Assembly: GCA_006739055.1 (NCBI GenBank)
Contig: AP019702.1
Coordinates: forward strand, 3,435,388 to 3,499,387
DNA length: 64,000 nucleotides
Direction: 5' to 3'
Source of the DNA: Allostella vacuolata
Lineage (GTDB): Bacteria > Pseudomonadota > Alphaproteobacteria > ATCC43930 > Allostellaceae
Shown: positions 17,599-26,851 of the stretch, in pieces
How positions within the stretch are numbered: position 1 is the first letter of the stretch
Layout: every line of letters starts with the position of its first letter
Translations under genes and position numbers: made by a program
The notes under the pieces: generated by a model
The model's input: the letters and a program-made list of their open reading frames with translations, nothing else
Databases searched by the model: none
What the model was told of the DNA's origin: nothing

Positions 17599-18114
17599 TC
17601 AGTAGTTGGCGCGGTCGGCCACGCCATGGCCCCGCATCGCGACCAGGATCGAACGCTGGAATTCCATGAACTCGGTGCCGTCCGCCTTCAGCCCCCGGGT
17701 GCGCACGCTGACGATCCCCTGGTGAGGCCGGGACGCCGAGGCCCGCTTGGCCAGCACCTCGCTCTCGGCATAGACCGTGTCGCCGTTGAAGACGGGCGCC
17801 GTCAGCTTGATGTCGGTCCAGCCGAGGTTGGCGATGGCGTGCTGGCTGACGTCGGCCACGGTCATGCCGGTGACGATCGACAGCGACAGCAGGCTGTTGA
17901 CGATCGGCCGGCCGAACTCGCTGTGCGCAGCGTAGGCGGCATCGAAGTGCAGCGGGTGCGTGTTCATCGTCAGCAGCGTGAACCAGGTATTGTCGGTTTC
18001 GGTGATCGTCCGCCCCGGGCGGTGCTCGTAGACGTCGCCGACCTCGAAGTCCTCGAAGTAGCGGCCGGGTGCGGCCCGGTAGCGTTGCGGTGCGATCTCG
18101 CGGCTGCCCACCAT
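17599..18114 (-). CDS. MaoC family dehydratase
   Basis: The 171-residue protein has the hot-dog fold MaoC pattern: YFEDFEVGDVYEHRPGRTITETDNTWFTLLTMNTHPLHFDAAYA, where the N-terminal Asp/Asn and His of the hydratase motif lie in the TMNTHPLHFD segment, followed by IVNSLLSLSIVTGMTVADVS and TAPVFNGDTVYAESEVL. It probably hydrates or dehydrates an enoyl- or hydroxyacyl-CoA. It is first in a run with the acyl-CoA dehydrogenase, phospholipase D and DUF2332 genes, and divergent from a GST gene. Confidence 0.87.
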   Translation of the reverse strand: MVGSREIAPQRYRAAPGRYFEDFEVGDVYEHRPGRTITETDNTWFTLLTMNTHPLHFDAAYAAHSEFGRPIVNSLLSLSIVTGMTVADVSQHAIANLGWTDIKLTAPVFNGDTVYAESEVLAKRASASRPHQGIVSVRTRGLKADGTEFMEFQRSILVAMRGHGVADRANY

Positions 18115-18192
18115 TCCTTGCGTCCTCCGGTTTTCGCGCCATCATATCGCCGTTCGGTTCCGAACGCCCCACCCGACGGAGCACCACCCAGA

Positions 18193-18801
18193 ATGGCCGA
18201 CCTCAGGATCTACGGCATCGCCCGTTCCCGCGCCTTCCGCGTCCTGTGGGCCGCGAAGGAGCTGGGGCTCGACTACGAGCATGTGCAGATCGGCTTCGAC
18301 GGCGGCAACCGGACGCCGGAATACCTGGCGGTCAACCCGATGGGCACCATTCCGACCATCCAGGACGGCGACCTCACCCTCTTCGAATCGCTGGCGATCA
18401 ACCTCTACCTGGCCAAGCGTGAAGGCGGCGGGCTCTATCCCCAGACCCTCCGGGACGAGGCCCTGACCTGGCAATGGACCCTGTTCGCGGCAAGCGAGCT
18501 CGACCAGCCGATCCTCGACTGGGCGCTCCACACGCTGATGCGCCCGCCGGAGAAGCGCGACCCGGCCGTCGCCGGCAAGGCGCTGGCGACCCTGGAGCCG
18601 AAGATGGCGGCCCTGGAGGCCGCGCTGGCAAGCCGGCCCTACCTGCTGGGCGATCGCTTCACCATCGCCGACCTCAACGTCGCGTCCGTCATGTACCGCC
18701 TGCTGTGGGGCGACCTCGACCGCACGCCGGTGGTCAAGGCATGGCTCGACCGATGCTACGACCGGGATTCGGCCCGGGAGGCACGGAAGCTGCGCGAATG
18801 A
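18193..18801 (+). CDS. Glutathione S-transferase family protein
   Basis: The 202-residue protein has the thioredoxin-like GST start LRIYGIARSRAFRVLWAAKE (active-site Ser/Arg), NPMGTIPTIQDGD, the glutathione-contacting FESLAINLYLAKR and a C-terminal helical domain with GDRFTIADLNVASV. It is only distantly like the GST at 3149 and belongs to a different subgroup. The stop overlaps the start of the next gene as ATGA, so it is co-translated with a beta-lactamase-fold hydrolase. Detoxification is the general family role; the substrate is unknown. Confidence 0.88.
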   Translation: MADLRIYGIARSRAFRVLWAAKELGLDYEHVQIGFDGGNRTPEYLAVNPMGTIPTIQDGDLTLFESLAINLYLAKREGGGLYPQTLRDEALTWQWTLFAASELDQPILDWALHTLMRPPEKRDPAVAGKALATLEPKMAALEAALASRPYLLGDRFTIADLNVASVMYRLLWGDLDRTPVVKAWLDRCYDRDSAREARKLRE

Positions 18802-20360
18802 CGGCCACCGTCGACGGCGCAGCGCTCGACCGGCTGGTCGCACTGCCGGGCGATGGCCCGGGCGTCGCCGCCGCCGCGATCGCCGATGGGCGGGTCGTCT
18901 GGTCGGGCTGTGCCGGCCTCGCCAGCCTGGCCCAGGGAACCCCGGTCCGGCCGGACACGCGCTTCCACCTGGTGTCGCTCAGCAAGCCGTTCACGGCCGC
19001 CACCATGGTGGCGGCATCCATGCAGGGCCGCCTGTCGCTCGACGACGACATCCGCCGGCACCTGCCGGAGATGCCGGAGCCGGACCACGGGCAGCCGGTC
19101 ACCATCCGCCACCTGCTGTCGATGACCAGCGGCCTCGACGACGTGCTGGAGATCGACCGGCTGCGCGGCATCTGGCACCCGGCCCCGGGGCGGGCCGCCG
19201 ACCTCCTCGCCCTCGCGCTGTCGCGGTCGCGCACCAGCGCGCGGCCCGGACGGCGCTACATGTACGGCAACGTCAACTTCGTCCTGGCCGACGAGATCCT
19301 GCGCCGGCTTGGCCATGAAAGTGCGGATGCCGCACGGCGGGCCGCAGTCTACGATCCGCTCGGCCTCGCCTCGACCACCGACCGGCATCATGACGGCATC
19401 CCGCTCGCCCGCCTGGCGGAACCCTATGTCCAGGACGGGGGGCGCTGGCAGCGGGCGACCGACATAATCGGCATCTGCGGCGACCCGGTGGTCTCGACGC
19501 TGGCGGATTTGGGCCGCTGGGCGGTGGCCCTTCTCTCGGGCGCGGTGCCGGCCCTGGCGGAGATGGCCCGGCCGACGTCGCTGGCCGACGGGCGCGCCGT
19601 CCGCTACGGGCTGGGCTGCCTGGTGCGGTCCTGGCGCGGCCGTCGCGCGATCGGCCATTTCGGGACCCAGCCCGGCTACAAGGCCGGGATGATCCTGCTG
19701 CCGGACCTGGGCGTCGGCACCGTGTTCCTGTCGAACCGCGAGGACATGCAGCCCGGCCAGATGATCCCCCGGCTGCTGGAGATCCTGGTGCCGGGCGCCG
19801 CACCGGCGGAGCCGGACGCACCGGCCGCCACGGGGGAATACGCCTCCGCCGGCAGCGGCGAATGGGTGCGGCTGGCGGGCGGGCTGCTGGAGACGGTCGG
19901 CCCGTCCTATCGCCTGCAGCCGGACGGCGACGGCTTTCGCACGACCGACGAGCTGGGCGGGATGATGCACGCGCAAGGCCGCGTACGAGCCGACGGGACA
20001 CTCGCCCTCGACCTCGGCGGCGAGGGCATGGAGCTGGCGCCGGCGGCACCGGGCCCCTTCCGGCCGGCGGACTATGCCGGCATCTATGAGGGCCGGGACA
20101 TCGACAGCCGCCACCGTGTCCGGGCCAGCGGCGACGGGCTGGCGGTCGACTACGGGCCGGGTGGCGACCGCGGCCGGGCCTTTGCCCTGCGCCACCTGGG
20201 CGGCGACCTGTTCCTGGCGGAACCGGCCGCGCCCGGGATCGCCCACCGCCACGTCTTCGCCTTCGCCCGCGACGGCGCGGGCCGGGTCGACCGCGTCTTC
20301 GCGACGCTGGAGCGGCTGAAGCGGGTCGAGCTGCGCCGGACGGCGCCGGCCGCTACTTGA
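18798..20360 (+). CDS. Serine hydrolase of the class C beta-lactamase / D-aminopeptidase fold
   Basis: The 520-residue protein has an N-terminal beta-lactamase-like domain (about 1-340) with the nucleophile motif SLSKPF, the Tyr motif YMYGNVNF and a late HFGTQPGYKAG segment in place of the KTG box. Residues about 350-520 form beta-rich C-terminal domains like those of D-aminopeptidase DmpB-type or esterase EstB-type proteins. There is no signal peptide, so penicillin resistance is unlikely and a cytoplasmic peptidase or esterase is more probable. The start overlaps the GST stop as ATGA. Its 3' end overlaps the convergent exporter permease by eight bases. Confidence 0.82.
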   Translation: MTATVDGAALDRLVALPGDGPGVAAAAIADGRVVWSGCAGLASLAQGTPVRPDTRFHLVSLSKPFTAATMVAASMQGRLSLDDDIRRHLPEMPEPDHGQPVTIRHLLSMTSGLDDVLEIDRLRGIWHPAPGRAADLLALALSRSRTSARPGRRYMYGNVNFVLADEILRRLGHESADAARRAAVYDPLGLASTTDRHHDGIPLARLAEPYVQDGGRWQRATDIIGICGDPVVSTLADLGRWAVALLSGAVPALAEMARPTSLADGRAVRYGLGCLVRSWRGRRAIGHFGTQPGYKAGMILLPDLGVGTVFLSNREDMQPGQMIPRLLEILVPGAAPAEPDAPAATGEYASAGSGEWVRLAGGLLETVGPSYRLQPDGDGFRTTDELGGMMHAQGRVRADGTLALDLGGEGMELAPAAPGPFRPADYAGIYEGRDIDSRHRVRASGDGLAVDYGPGGDRGRAFALRHLGGDLFLAEPAAPGIAHRHVFAFARDGAGRVDRVFATLERLKRVELRRTAPAAT

Positions 20361-21465
20361 GCGAGCGCCGGAACCGGGCGAGCGACAGGCCGAACAGCAG
20401 CATGCCGATCGCCGCCAGCGCCAGGAGCTGGGGCCAGACCACCTCGAACCCGGCCCCGCGGTAGAGGATCGACTGCGCCAGCATGACGAAATGGGTGTTC
20501 GGCGCCGCCAGCATGATGGTCTGGACGAGCTCCGGCATGCTCTCGCGCGGCGTCGATCCCCCGGACAGGACCTGCAGCGGCAGCAGGACCAGCATCAGCA
20601 GCAGGCCGAACTGCGGCATCGAGCCGGCGACGGTGGCGAGGAAGATGCCCATGGAGGTCGTGGCGAACAGCTGCAGCGCCGCCCCCAGCAGGAACAGGGC
20701 GATCGACCCGTCGATCGGCACCGCCAGGAACCCCTGGACGACGACCGTGATGGAGAAGGTCGAGGCCGCGAACACCACCAGCCCCATCGACCACACCTTG
20801 CTCGCCATGATCTCGAACGGGGTCACCGGCATGACCAGCAGGTGCTCGATGGTGCCGTGCTCGCGTTCGCGGATGAGGGCGGTGCCGGTCAGGATGATCG
20901 ACAGCATGGTGATGCTGTTGATGACGTTCATCACCGAGCCGAACCAGGCCTTGTTGAGCTCCGGATTGAAGCGCGCCCGCAGCGCCAGGTCGACCGGCGG
21001 CGTCGCCGTGGCGCGGTAGCGCTGCACGAACGCCGACACCTCGCTTGTGACGATGCTCTGGATATAGCCGCTGCCGCTGAACGCCTGGGTCATGCGGGTA
21101 GCGTCGACGTTGAGCTGGATGGCCGGGGAGCGGCCGGCCAGCACGTCGCGCTGAAAGTCGGGCGGGATGTTGAGCGCGAACGTGTCGAAGCCGGCATCCA
21201 TGCGCTGGTCCATCTCGGCCGGGGTGATCAGCCGCGGCGGCAGGAAGTGCGGCGGGTAGAAGGCATCGACGATGCGGCGCGACAGGGGCGACTGGTCCTC
21301 GTCGACGATGGCGATCGGCGCCTGGTTCAGCGTCTCCGGCAGGGCGGTGGAGGCGGTGTAGATCGAGAGCGTGAAGGAATGGACGATCAGGATCAGCAGC
21401 ATCACGTCGCGGGCCAGCCCGCGCAGCTCCTTGATCCCGAGGTCCCAGACGTGCGAGGCGCGCAT
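20353..21465 (-). CDS. ABC-2 type exporter permease, YhhJ/YbhR-like
   Basis: The 370-residue permease has one N-terminal membrane segment (about 22-40), a large periplasmic loop with IAIVDEDQSPLSRRIVDAF and AGFDTFALNIPPDFQRDV, and five C-terminal membrane segments. LIREREHGTIEHLLVMPVTPFEIMASK is the conserved ABC-2 motif. It follows the two-ATPase RbbA-like gene by two bases in the order known from yhiI-rbbA-yhhJ clusters. The complex would extrude a substrate through the inner membrane with the HlyD-like partner. Its 3' end overlaps the convergent hydrolase gene. Confidence 0.88.
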   Translation of the reverse strand: MRASHVWDLGIKELRGLARDVMLLILIVHSFTLSIYTASTALPETLNQAPIAIVDEDQSPLSRRIVDAFYPPHFLPPRLITPAEMDQRMDAGFDTFALNIPPDFQRDVLAGRSPAIQLNVDATRMTQAFSGSGYIQSIVTSEVSAFVQRYRATATPPVDLALRARFNPELNKAWFGSVMNVINSITMLSIILTGTALIREREHGTIEHLLVMPVTPFEIMASKVWSMGLVVFAASTFSITVVVQGFLAVPIDGSIALFLLGAALQLFATTSMGIFLATVAGSMPQFGLLLMLVLLPLQVLSGGSTPRESMPELVQTIMLAAPNTHFVMLAQSILYRGAGFEVVWPQLLALAAIGMLLFGLSLARFRRSLK

Positions 21466-21467
21466 CG

Positions 21468-24209
21468 CTAGCGGGCCTGCTTCTTCAGCAGGAGCGCGCT
21501 CACCACGAGCAGCACCGGCCCGATGACGAACAGCGGCCCGAACGCCGAGGCGAGATCCTCGATGCCCAGCGCCTTCGAGAAGGTCCCGCGGGAGATCGTC
21601 ATGAAATAGGTCGTCGGGTAGATCTGGCCGATGAAGGCGCCCGCCCCCTGCAGCGAGGAAACCGGGTCGATCATGCCGGAGAACTGCACCGCGGGGATCA
21701 TGGTCAGGATCGCCGTGCCGAAGATGGCGGCGATCTGGCTGCCCATGAAGGTGGAGATCAGCAGGCCGAAGCCGGTCGCCGCGATGACGTAGAGCAGGCC
21801 GCCCACTGCAAAGGCGAGGAAGCTGCCGGTGAACGGCACGCCGAAGACGAACACCGCGGCGGCCGCCAGGAGGCCGAAGTTGAACATCGCCAGCCCGACA
21901 TAGGGCAGCTGCTTGCCGAGCAGGAACTCGAGCCGGGTCACCGGGGTGACGTAGAGGTTGACGATCGAGCCCAGCTCCTTCTCGCGCACGACGCTAAGCG
22001 CGGTCAGCATGGCCGGGATCATCAGCAGGAGCAGCGGGATCACCGCGGGCACCATCGACACCAGGCTCTCGACGTTGGGGTTGTAGCGGAAGCGCGTCTC
22101 CAGGCGAAAGTCGGTCGCCAGCGCCGCGTCGCCGAGCGCCGTGCGCGCCCGCGTCTCCAGCCAATGGGCATGCATGCCCTGGACATAGCCGCGCGCGGTC
22201 TCCGCCCGCTGCGGCATCGCCCCGTCGATCCAGGCGCCGATCGCCACCTCGCGGCCCCGCGCCACGTCGCGGCCGAAGCCGGGCGGGATCTCGATCGCCA
22301 GGCTCAGCTCGCCGTTGCGCATGCGCCGGTCGAGGTCGGCATGGCTGGCGATCGGGGCGTGCTCCCGGAAATAGCGCGAGCCGGCCAGGTTCTGGACATA
22401 GTCGCGACTGGTCGTCGTCTGGTCGTGGTCGAGGGCCGCGAACGTCAGCTCGTCAACGTCCAGGTTGATGCCGTAGCCGATGACGAACATCAGGATCAGG
22501 CTGCCGAGCAGCGCCAGGGTGGCGCGGATCGGGTCGCGCTGCAGTTCCAGCGCCTCGCGCCGCGTGTAGCTGAACATCCGTCGCGGATCGAAGAAGCGCC
22601 GCGCGGCCGATGTCGGCACCGCCGCCGCCGCCGGTTCGATCACCCTTGGGGGCGCCTGCTCGGCCCCGCCGATCGCCTCCTCCAGATGGGAAATGAAGGC
22701 ATCCTCGAGCGTGGCCGCGCCGCGCTGCTCGCGGATGGCGGCCGGGGTGTCGCTGACCAGCACCATCCCCGCATGCATGAGCGAGATGCGGTCGCAGCGC
22801 TCCGCCTCGTTCATGAAGTGGGTGGAGATGAAGATGGTGACGGCGTCGCGGCGCGACAGGTCAACCAGCATCTGCCACAGGGCGTCGCGCGCCACCGGGT
22901 CGACGCCGGAGGTCGGCTCGTCGAGGATCAGGATCTCCGGCGCGTGGATCATGGCGACCGCCAGCGACAGGCGTTGCCGGACGCCGAGCGGCAGGGCGTC
23001 CGGCAGGGCATCCAGCACCTCCGCCAGGTCGAAGCGCCGCGCCGTCTCCGCGATCCGCCCGTCCATGCTCGCCGCCGGCAGGTGGAACAGGCGCGCATGC
23101 AGCTCCAGGTTCTGCCGAACCGTCAACTCGCCGTAGAGCGAGAAAGACTGCGTCATGTAGCCGACCCGGCGGCGCGTGCCGAGGTCCCGCGGGTCGACGG
23201 GCTGGCCGAACAGCCGAGCGGTGCCCTCGCTGGCCGGCAGGAGCCCGGTCAGCATCTTCATCGTCGTGGTCTTGCCGCAGCCGTTGGAGCCGAGGAAGCC
23301 GAAGATCTCGCCCCGGCCGATGCGGAAGCTGACATGGTCGACGGCGACGAAGTCGCCGAACCCCATGGTCAGGCCCTCGGCCTCGATCACGATGTCGGCC
23401 GCCGCCGCGGGCGGCCGCGGCGGAATGTGGACCGGGCGGTGCTGGCGCCGCTTCTCCTCGGGCAGGAGCGCGATGAAGGTCTCGTCGAGGGAGGCGGTGC
23501 CGGTGCGCTCCATCAGGTCGCCCGGACTGCCGGCTGCGAGCACCCGGCCGACATCCATCGCCACCAGCCAGTCGAACCGCGCCGCCTCCTCCATGTAGGC
23601 GGTGGCGACCAGCACGCTCATGCCCGGGCGCCCGCCCCGGATCTCGTCGATCAGGTCCCAGAACTGGCGGCGGGACAATGGGTCGACGCCGGTCGTCGGC
23701 TCGTCGAGGATCAGCAGGTCGGGATCGTGGATCAGCGCGCAGCACAGGCCGAGCTTCTGCTTCATCCCGCCGGACAGCTTGCCGGCGGGGCGGTCGGCGA
23801 AGGGCCCGAGCCCGGTGCTGTCCAGCAGGTCGGCGATGCGCCGCTCGCGCTCCCGGCGGCCATGGCCGAAGAGGCGGCCGAAGAAGTCGACATTCTCGAA
23901 GACCGACAGGGTCGGGTAGAGGTTCCGGCCCAGCCCCTGGGGCATATAGGCGATCTGCGGCCCGGCCGCGCGGCGATGGGCGGCATCCGCCATGTCGCCA
24001 CCCAGGACCTCGACCCGCCCGTCCTGCACCCGCCGCGCGCCGGCGATCAGCGACAGCAGGGTCGACTTGCCGACCCCGTCCGGCCCGATCAGGCCGACCA
24101 CGCCGCCGGCGGGCAGGTCGAGGGTGACGGATTCGAGCGCGCGCACCCGCCCGTAGGAGAGGCCGACCGCCTCCAGCCGGACCGCGGGCGGCCGCGTCGG
24201 CGCGGTCAT
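21468..24209 (-). CDS. Tandem ABC ATPase fused to ABC-2 permease, RbbA/YhiH-like
   Basis: The 913-residue protein has two nucleotide-binding domains and a membrane domain. NBD1 has Walker [10 protein letters not shown] (42-50), [10 protein letters not shown] and [15 protein letters not shown]2 has GSNGCGKTT and [12 protein letters not shown], but its signature reads LPLGVRQRL in place of LSGGQ, as is usual for this subgroup. Residues from about 545 form an ABC-2 membrane domain with a large periplasmic loop. Escherichia coli RbbA is described as a ribosome-bound ATPase, but the cluster context here is export. ATGA overlap links it to the HlyD-like gene. Confidence 0.9.
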   Translation of the reverse strand: MTAPTRPPAVRLEAVGLSYGRVRALESVTLDLPAGGVVGLIGPDGVGKSTLLSLIAGARRVQDGRVEVLGGDMADAAHRRAAGPQIAYMPQGLGRNLYPTLSVFENVDFFGRLFGHGRRERERRIADLLDSTGLGPFADRPAGKLSGGMKQKLGLCCALIHDPDLLILDEPTTGVDPLSRRQFWDLIDEIRGGRPGMSVLVATAYMEEAARFDWLVAMDVGRVLAAGSPGDLMERTGTASLDETFIALLPEEKRRQHRPVHIPPRPPAAAADIVIEAEGLTMGFGDFVAVDHVSFRIGRGEIFGFLGSNGCGKTTTMKMLTGLLPASEGTARLFGQPVDPRDLGTRRRVGYMTQSFSLYGELTVRQNLELHARLFHLPAASMDGRIAETARRFDLAEVLDALPDALPLGVRQRLSLAVAMIHAPEILILDEPTSGVDPVARDALWQMLVDLSRRDAVTIFISTHFMNEAERCDRISLMHAGMVLVSDTPAAIREQRGAATLEDAFISHLEEAIGGAEQAPPRVIEPAAAAVPTSAARRFFDPRRMFSYTRREALELQRDPIRATLALLGSLILMFVIGYGINLDVDELTFAALDHDQTTTSRDYVQNLAGSRYFREHAPIASHADLDRRMRNGELSLAIEIPPGFGRDVARGREVAIGAWIDGAMPQRAETARGYVQGMHAHWLETRARTALGDAALATDFRLETRFRYNPNVESLVSMVPAVIPLLLLMIPAMLTALSVVREKELGSIVNLYVTPVTRLEFLLGKQLPYVGLAMFNFGLLAAAAVFVFGVPFTGSFLAFAVGGLLYVIAATGFGLLISTFMGSQIAAIFGTAILTMIPAVQFSGMIDPVSSLQGAGAFIGQIYPTTYFMTISRGTFSKALGIEDLASAFGPLFVIGPVLLVVSALLLKKQAR

Positions 24210-25279
24210 TCGACCAGCGTGCCGGTCAGCGTCGCCGGCCAGGGGGCGTCCGGATCGAGGCGGACATAGGCCACCCCCGGCAGGCCGGTCTTGACCTGCC
24301 GGATGTATTTCTCAAGCAGATCCGGGGCCACCCGGGCGCGCACGCGGAACATCAGCTTCTGCCGCTCCTCGGCGGTCTCGACGGTCTTCGGCGTGAACTG
24401 GGCGACGTCGGCCACGAACGACACCGCCGCCGGGATCACGTACTGCGGCGCGGCGTCGAGGACGAGCCGCACCTCGGCGCCGAGTGCCACGCGCCCGGCC
24501 TGGCCGGTCGGCAGGAAGAAGGTCATGTAGACGTCGGCCAGGTCGACCAGGTTGAGGACCCGGCCGCCCGCGGCCAGCACCTCGCCCGGCTCGGCGACCC
24601 GGAACTGCACCCGGCCCGCCCGCGGCGACTTCAGCGTGCTGTCGGCCAGGTCCGCCTCGAGACGCTGGATGGTGGCGCGCGCCACCTCCACCGAGGCCTC
24701 GGCATCCACCACCTGGGACCGGGCGGCGCTGATCGCGGCTTCGGTCGCGGCCTGCTGCGCCTTGGCCGCGCTGACGGCGGCCCGCATGCCCTGCACCCGC
24801 GCGCGGTCGTCGTCCAGCACCTGCAAGGACACGTTGTCGGTGCGCGCCAGCTGCTCGGTGCGCGACAGCTTGCGCTCCGCCCCGGTCAGCTCCGCCTCGC
24901 GCTGGGCGACGACGGCGGCCGCCGCCGTCCGTTCGGCCTCCCGCTGGACGACCACGCTGCGCGCGGTCTCGATGCCGATCAGCGCCCGCTGCAGCTGGGC
25001 CGCCGCCTCCCGCCGCTGGGCGTCGAGCTGGTCCGTGTCCATCTGCGCCAGGGGCTGGCCGACGGTCACGAAGTCGCCCTCGCGCACCAGGATCTCCCGC
25101 ACCCGTCCGGCGACGCGGGTGGCGATGTCGATCTCCACCGCCTCGACCCGGCCGTTGCCGCTGGCGATGCCCGTCGGCAGGCCGGCCGGCCGCAGCCCGC
25201 GCCAGGCGAAATAGCTGGCGGCGATGGCGACCGCGATGATCGCCAGCGCGAGCCAGGAACGGCGAAGTCGAGCCAACAT
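24206..25279 (-). CDS. HlyD family membrane fusion protein, YhiI-like
   Basis: The 357-residue protein has an N-terminal anchor ([19 protein letters not shown], approximate residues 10-28), a lipoyl/biotinyl half-motif [22 protein letters not shown], a long coiled coil of Gln/Ala/Glu-rich helices (about 85-215), the second lipoyl half [22 protein letters not shown] and a beta-barrel domain. It would bridge the inner-membrane exporter to an outer-membrane channel. The ATG at 25279 has GGAG seven bases upstream. It overlaps the RbbA-like gene as ATGA and follows fabI by 16 bases. Confidence 0.9.
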   Translation of the reverse strand: MLARLRRSWLALAIIAVAIAASYFAWRGLRPAGLPTGIASGNGRVEAVEIDIATRVAGRVREILVREGDFVTVGQPLAQMDTDQLDAQRREAAAQLQRALIGIETARSVVVQREAERTAAAAVVAQREAELTGAERKLSRTEQLARTDNVSLQVLDDDRARVQGMRAAVSAAKAQQAATEAAISAARSQVVDAEASVEVARATIQRLEADLADSTLKSPRAGRVQFRVAEPGEVLAAGGRVLNLVDLADVYMTFFLPTGQAGRVALGAEVRLVLDAAPQYVIPAAVSFVADVAQFTPKTVETAEERQKLMFRVRARVAPDLLEKYIRQVKTGLPGVAYVRLDPDAPWPATLTGTLVE

Positions 25280-25295
25280 CTGCCTGCTCCTGCAG

Positions 25296-26069
25296 TCAGG
25301 CGACCGTATGGAAGCCGCCGTCAGTATAGGTGACGGACCCGGCCAGCGGTGCCCCGGCATCGCTGGCGAGGAAGGCCGCGACCCGGCCGATCTCCTCGAT
25401 CGAGACGAGCCGGCCCGCGGGGGTGCGCTCCCGGACCTTGTCCAGCAGCTCGTCGAACCGCCCGATGCCGGACGCGGCCCGGGTGCGGACCGGCCCGGCG
25501 GAGATGGCATGGGCGCGGATGCCGCGCTCGGCCAGGTCGGCCGACAGGTAGCGCACGCTCGCCTCCAGCGCCGCCTTCACCGGGCCCATCAGGTTGTAGT
25601 TCTCCACCACCCGGTCGGCGCCGTAGAAGCTGACGGTCAACAGGCTGCCGCCCGACGTCATCAGCGGGGCCGCCAGCCGTGCCATCCGGATGAAGGAATG
25701 GCACGAGACGTCCATCGCCAGCGCGAACCCCGCGGCCGAGCAGTTGACGAGGCTCGTGTGCAGGTCCTCGCGCGGGGCGAAGGCGATCGAGTGGAGCAGG
25801 AAGTCGAGGCGTCCCCAGTCCCGCCCGACGCGCTCGAACACGGCGTCGAGCTGTCCCGGGATGCGCACGTCGCACGGCACCACGATGCCGGCCCGCAGCC
25901 CCTCCGCCACCGGGCGGACATGGGGCTCGGCCTTCTCGTTCAGGTAGGTGACGGCGAGCTCGGCGCCGGCATCGCGGAAGGCCATGGCGCAGCCCGCCGC
26001 GATGCTCTCCGCGTTGGCGATCCCGACGACGAGGCCGCGCTTGCCGGCCAGATCCGCGATTGCGCTCAA
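25296..26069 (-). CDS. fabI: Enoyl-[acyl-carrier-protein] reductase, FabI type
   Basis: The 257-residue short-chain dehydrogenase has the FabI signature: GKRGLVVGIANAESIAAGCA at the nucleotide site, the catalytic SFYGADRVVENYNLMGPVKAAL with Tyr149, Tyr158 and Lys165 in the Y-x6-K arrangement, and ISAGPVRTRAASGIG. It reduces trans-2-enoyl-ACP in the last step of fatty acid elongation using NAD(P)H. The start is a TTG at 26069 preceded by GGGAG. It is embedded in a run with an exporter downstream and a HAD hydrolase upstream, not with other fab genes, so it may be an additional copy. Confidence 0.9.
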   Translation of the reverse strand: MSAIADLAGKRGLVVGIANAESIAAGCAMAFRDAGAELAVTYLNEKAEPHVRPVAEGLRAGIVVPCDVRIPGQLDAVFERVGRDWGRLDFLLHSIAFAPREDLHTSLVNCSAAGFALAMDVSCHSFIRMARLAAPLMTSGGSLLTVSFYGADRVVENYNLMGPVKAALEASVRYLSADLAERGIRAHAISAGPVRTRAASGIGRFDELLDKVRERTPAGRLVSIEEIGRVAAFLASDAGAPLAGSVTYTDGGFHTVA

Positions 26070-26096
26070 CCCGCTCCCTTCCGCATGGTGGACAGC

Positions 26097-26810
26097 TCAG
26101 ACGGCACGCAACTGCCGCGCCAGATCGAGCAGGTCGGTCGCGACGAAGTCGAACGCATGGTCGGCCTGCTTGTCCTTGACCTGGGCCGGCCCGTACTCGG
26201 TCGGCCGCGGGAAGAAGGCGGTGCGCAGCCCCTGCTTGCTGGCCGCGACCAGGTCGGAGTTGTGCGCGGCCGTCATCAGCACCTCGTGCGGCTGGAGGCC
26301 GAGGAAGGTGTAGGTGCTCTGGTACATCTCCGGGTCCGGCTTGTAGTGGCGGCAGAGCTCGGCCGACAGAATCGTGTCGAACGGCATGCCGGCGTTCTTC
26401 GCCATGTTGAGTAGCAGGGCGACATTGCCGTTCGATGCCGTCGCCAGAATGAATTTCGGCTTCAGCGCCAGCATGCCCGGGACCGTGTCCGGCCATGGCG
26501 TCAGACGGTGCCAGACCCGGTTCCAATGGTCCTTGTCTTCCTCGCCGAGCCCGGTGATGCCGAACTGGTCCAGCAGCCGGTCGAGGGTCTCGCGGTGCAG
26601 CACGTCGAGGATGGTCCAGGGCCGCTCCCCCTTGCGCACCTTGTCCATCGACGGGTGGTAGGCGCCCCGCCAGGCGTCCGCGAAGGCGAACCAGTCGATG
26701 TCGATGCCGCGCGCGGCCCCCCAGGCCTGCCCCTCGCGGGCGACCGAGCCGCGCCAGTCCACCAGCGTGCCGAAAACGTCGAAGACGAGCGCCTTGATGC
26801 CGTGAGTCAT
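26097..26810 (-). CDS. Haloacid dehalogenase type II family protein
   Basis: The 237-residue protein has the HAD motifs of the L-2-haloacid dehalogenase branch: KALVFDVFGTLVDWRG with nucleophile Asp11, ILATASNGNVALL as motif II, the lysine in CRHYKPDPEMYQ, and MTAAHNSDLVAASKQGL as the last motif. Members hydrolyse 2-haloalkanoic acids or phosphate esters. Length and spacing match the family. It lies 27 bases before fabI and 41 bases after the CapA-like gene, all on one strand. The substrate is not shown by the context. Confidence 0.87.
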   Translation of the reverse strand: MTHGIKALVFDVFGTLVDWRGSVAREGQAWGAARGIDIDWFAFADAWRGAYHPSMDKVRKGERPWTILDVLHRETLDRLLDQFGITGLGEEDKDHWNRVWHRLTPWPDTVPGMLALKPKFILATASNGNVALLLNMAKNAGMPFDTILSAELCRHYKPDPEMYQSTYTFLGLQPHEVLMTAAHNSDLVAASKQGLRTAFFPRPTEYGPAQVKDKQADHAFDFVATDLLDLARQLRAV

Positions 26811-26851
26811 GACCGCGTTTCCCCTTCCGGATTTCTTGAAGCTCGATATGC

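Noticed and set aside
18798-20360. Antibiotic-resistance beta-lactamase
   Set aside because: The protein lacks a signal peptide and has extra C-terminal domains; it fits D-aminopeptidase or esterase relatives better.
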